DNA from: an uncultured Lachnospiraceae bacterium | GTDB taxonomy: Bacteria > Bacillota > Clostridia > Lachnospirales > Lachnospiraceae | Reading direction: 5' to 3' | DNA length: 5,556 nucleotides | Assembly (NCBI GenBank): GCA_902803745.1 | Contig: CADCRB010000071.1 | Location: 1 to 5,556, forward strand | Shown here: positions 5,097 through 5,556 of the stretch, piece after piece | How positions within the stretch are numbered: the stretch's first letter is position 1 | Layout: the number at the start of each line of letters is the position of its first letter | The notes under the pieces: generated by a model | Databases searched by the model: none | What the model saw: only the letters and a program-made list of their open reading frames with translations | What the model was told of the DNA's origin: nothing | Program-made: the position numbers and the translations under genes

Positions 5097-5556
5097 TTAT
5101 TCCTCTCTCCTTTTGCGCGCCCTTGCTCTTCTGGCCTTCGCCTTACTGGTTCTGGTTATCAGCACTATAGCTATTGCGAGTACTGCAGCCATAACTGCTC
5201 CTATTACAGAGATCAGCACCCAGTTGACACTGCCCTTGCCGCCCTGGACCGCGAAGGCATAGCAGGAAAATCTGTCTGTACGGATCGTTACCGTATCAGG
5301 ATTATCATCCTGATCCTCAAGCACTACCGCTTCTCCTTCATGCTCACGGATCACGCATACCTTTCCGTCAGTCTGCTTAAGCTCATCCGGTGTCTTGAGC
5401 ACGATCTCTGCTTCGACAGGAATCTCTGTCATAACCTGAGGGAAATCCATCTGGGTCTTCATAAGCGTTACTCCGAAGTAAGAGACCGGCTTGACTCCTT
5501 TTACGGATTCAATGACCTTCTTATCCGCGCTTGAAGGCTCTGTCTGCGAAACATCA
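5097..5556 (-). CDS. C-terminal end of a membrane-anchored cell-surface protein (5' end outside window)
   Basis: The frame is open from the window edge to a TAA at 5097-5099, giving 152 residues; the ATG at 5462 is internal, not a start. The first ~105 residues form a beta-rich domain (VSYFGVTLMKTQ, then TPDELKQTDGKVCVIREHEG, then NPDTVTIRTDRFSCYAFAV) of the kind that closes many large Lachnospiraceae surface proteins. A short Gly-rich linker leads to one hydrophobic helix of about 25 residues (roughly 5154-5228) and then a strongly basic tail (KAKARRARARKRREE). The topology is therefore outside domain, single transmembrane segment, cytoplasmic Arg/Lys anchor, with no LPXTG sortase motif seen. 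Function depends on the missing N-terminal part. The double-glycine peptide genes begin 90 nt downstream, with no clear terminator between. Confidence 0.75.
   Translation of the reverse strand, partial: DVSQTEPSSADKKVIESVKGVKPVSYFGVTLMKTQMDFPQVMTEIPVEAEIVLKTPDELKQTDGKVCVIREHEGEAVVLEDQDDNPDTVTIRTDRFSCYAFAVQGGKGSVNWVLISVIGAVMAAVLAIAIVLITRTSKAKARRARARKRREE

Noticed and set aside
4846..5262. Plus-strand frame of 138 codons with a hydrophobic stretch
   Set aside because: It spans the antisense of the Cys-rich peptide, the intergenic gap and the surface-protein transmembrane segment; the hydrophobicity comes from reading the opposite strand of these.
1..5556. CRISPR array, tRNA, rRNA, insertion sequence or attachment-site repeats
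   Set aside because: No regularly spaced direct repeats, no transposase or integrase motifs and no tRNA-like cloverleaf were seen on reading either strand.

Overview
The window looks like chromosomal DNA from a low-to-mid GC Gram-positive anaerobe, most likely a Lachnospiraceae-type Clostridia (Butyrivibrio/Roseburia-like). This is inferred from the strong AGGAGG-type ribosome binding sites, a DUF2225 protein, a phosphotransferase resembling the TIGR02172 family, and a membrane-anchored surface protein with the C-terminal domain common in that family. No ribosomal RNA or marker gene fixes the genus. Every supported gene lies on the minus strand, so transcription runs from high to low coordinates. 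The long plus-strand open frames are antisense shadows.

In transcription order: (1) 5556-5097 is the C-terminal end of a large surface protein with a juxtamembrane beta domain, one transmembrane helix and an Arg/Lys-rich cytoplasmic tail; its 5' part is outside the window. (2) 5006-4359 holds two tandem small genes whose products carry matching double-glycine secretion leaders but unrelated cores: one is Cys-rich and zinc-ribbon-like, the other has no Cys. They have a candidate promoter in front and a GC-rich hairpin terminator behind, so they form a self-contained two-peptide unit. No transporter/peptidase or modification enzyme is visible. (3) 4224-1521 is a likely three-gene operon: a STAS domain fused to an aminoglycoside-phosphotransferase-like kinase, a DUF2225 zinc-ribbon protein, and an FtsE-like ABC ATPase. 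No FtsX permease follows the ATPase. (4) 1388-1 is the 5' part of a fused nonulosonic-acid gene: a CMP-sugar synthetase (NeuA/PseF/LegF type) joined to a PseG/SpsG-type UDP-sugar hydrolase. It runs off the left edge and has its own candidate extended -10 promoter.

The most interesting elements are the pair of double-glycine precursors, the STAS-kinase fusion with a substituted catalytic-loop Asn, and the FtsE-like ATPase placed with regulatory/unknown genes instead of with FtsX. The functional link between the blocks is not established by the sequence; cell-surface and envelope functions are the common theme of blocks 1, 2 and 4.
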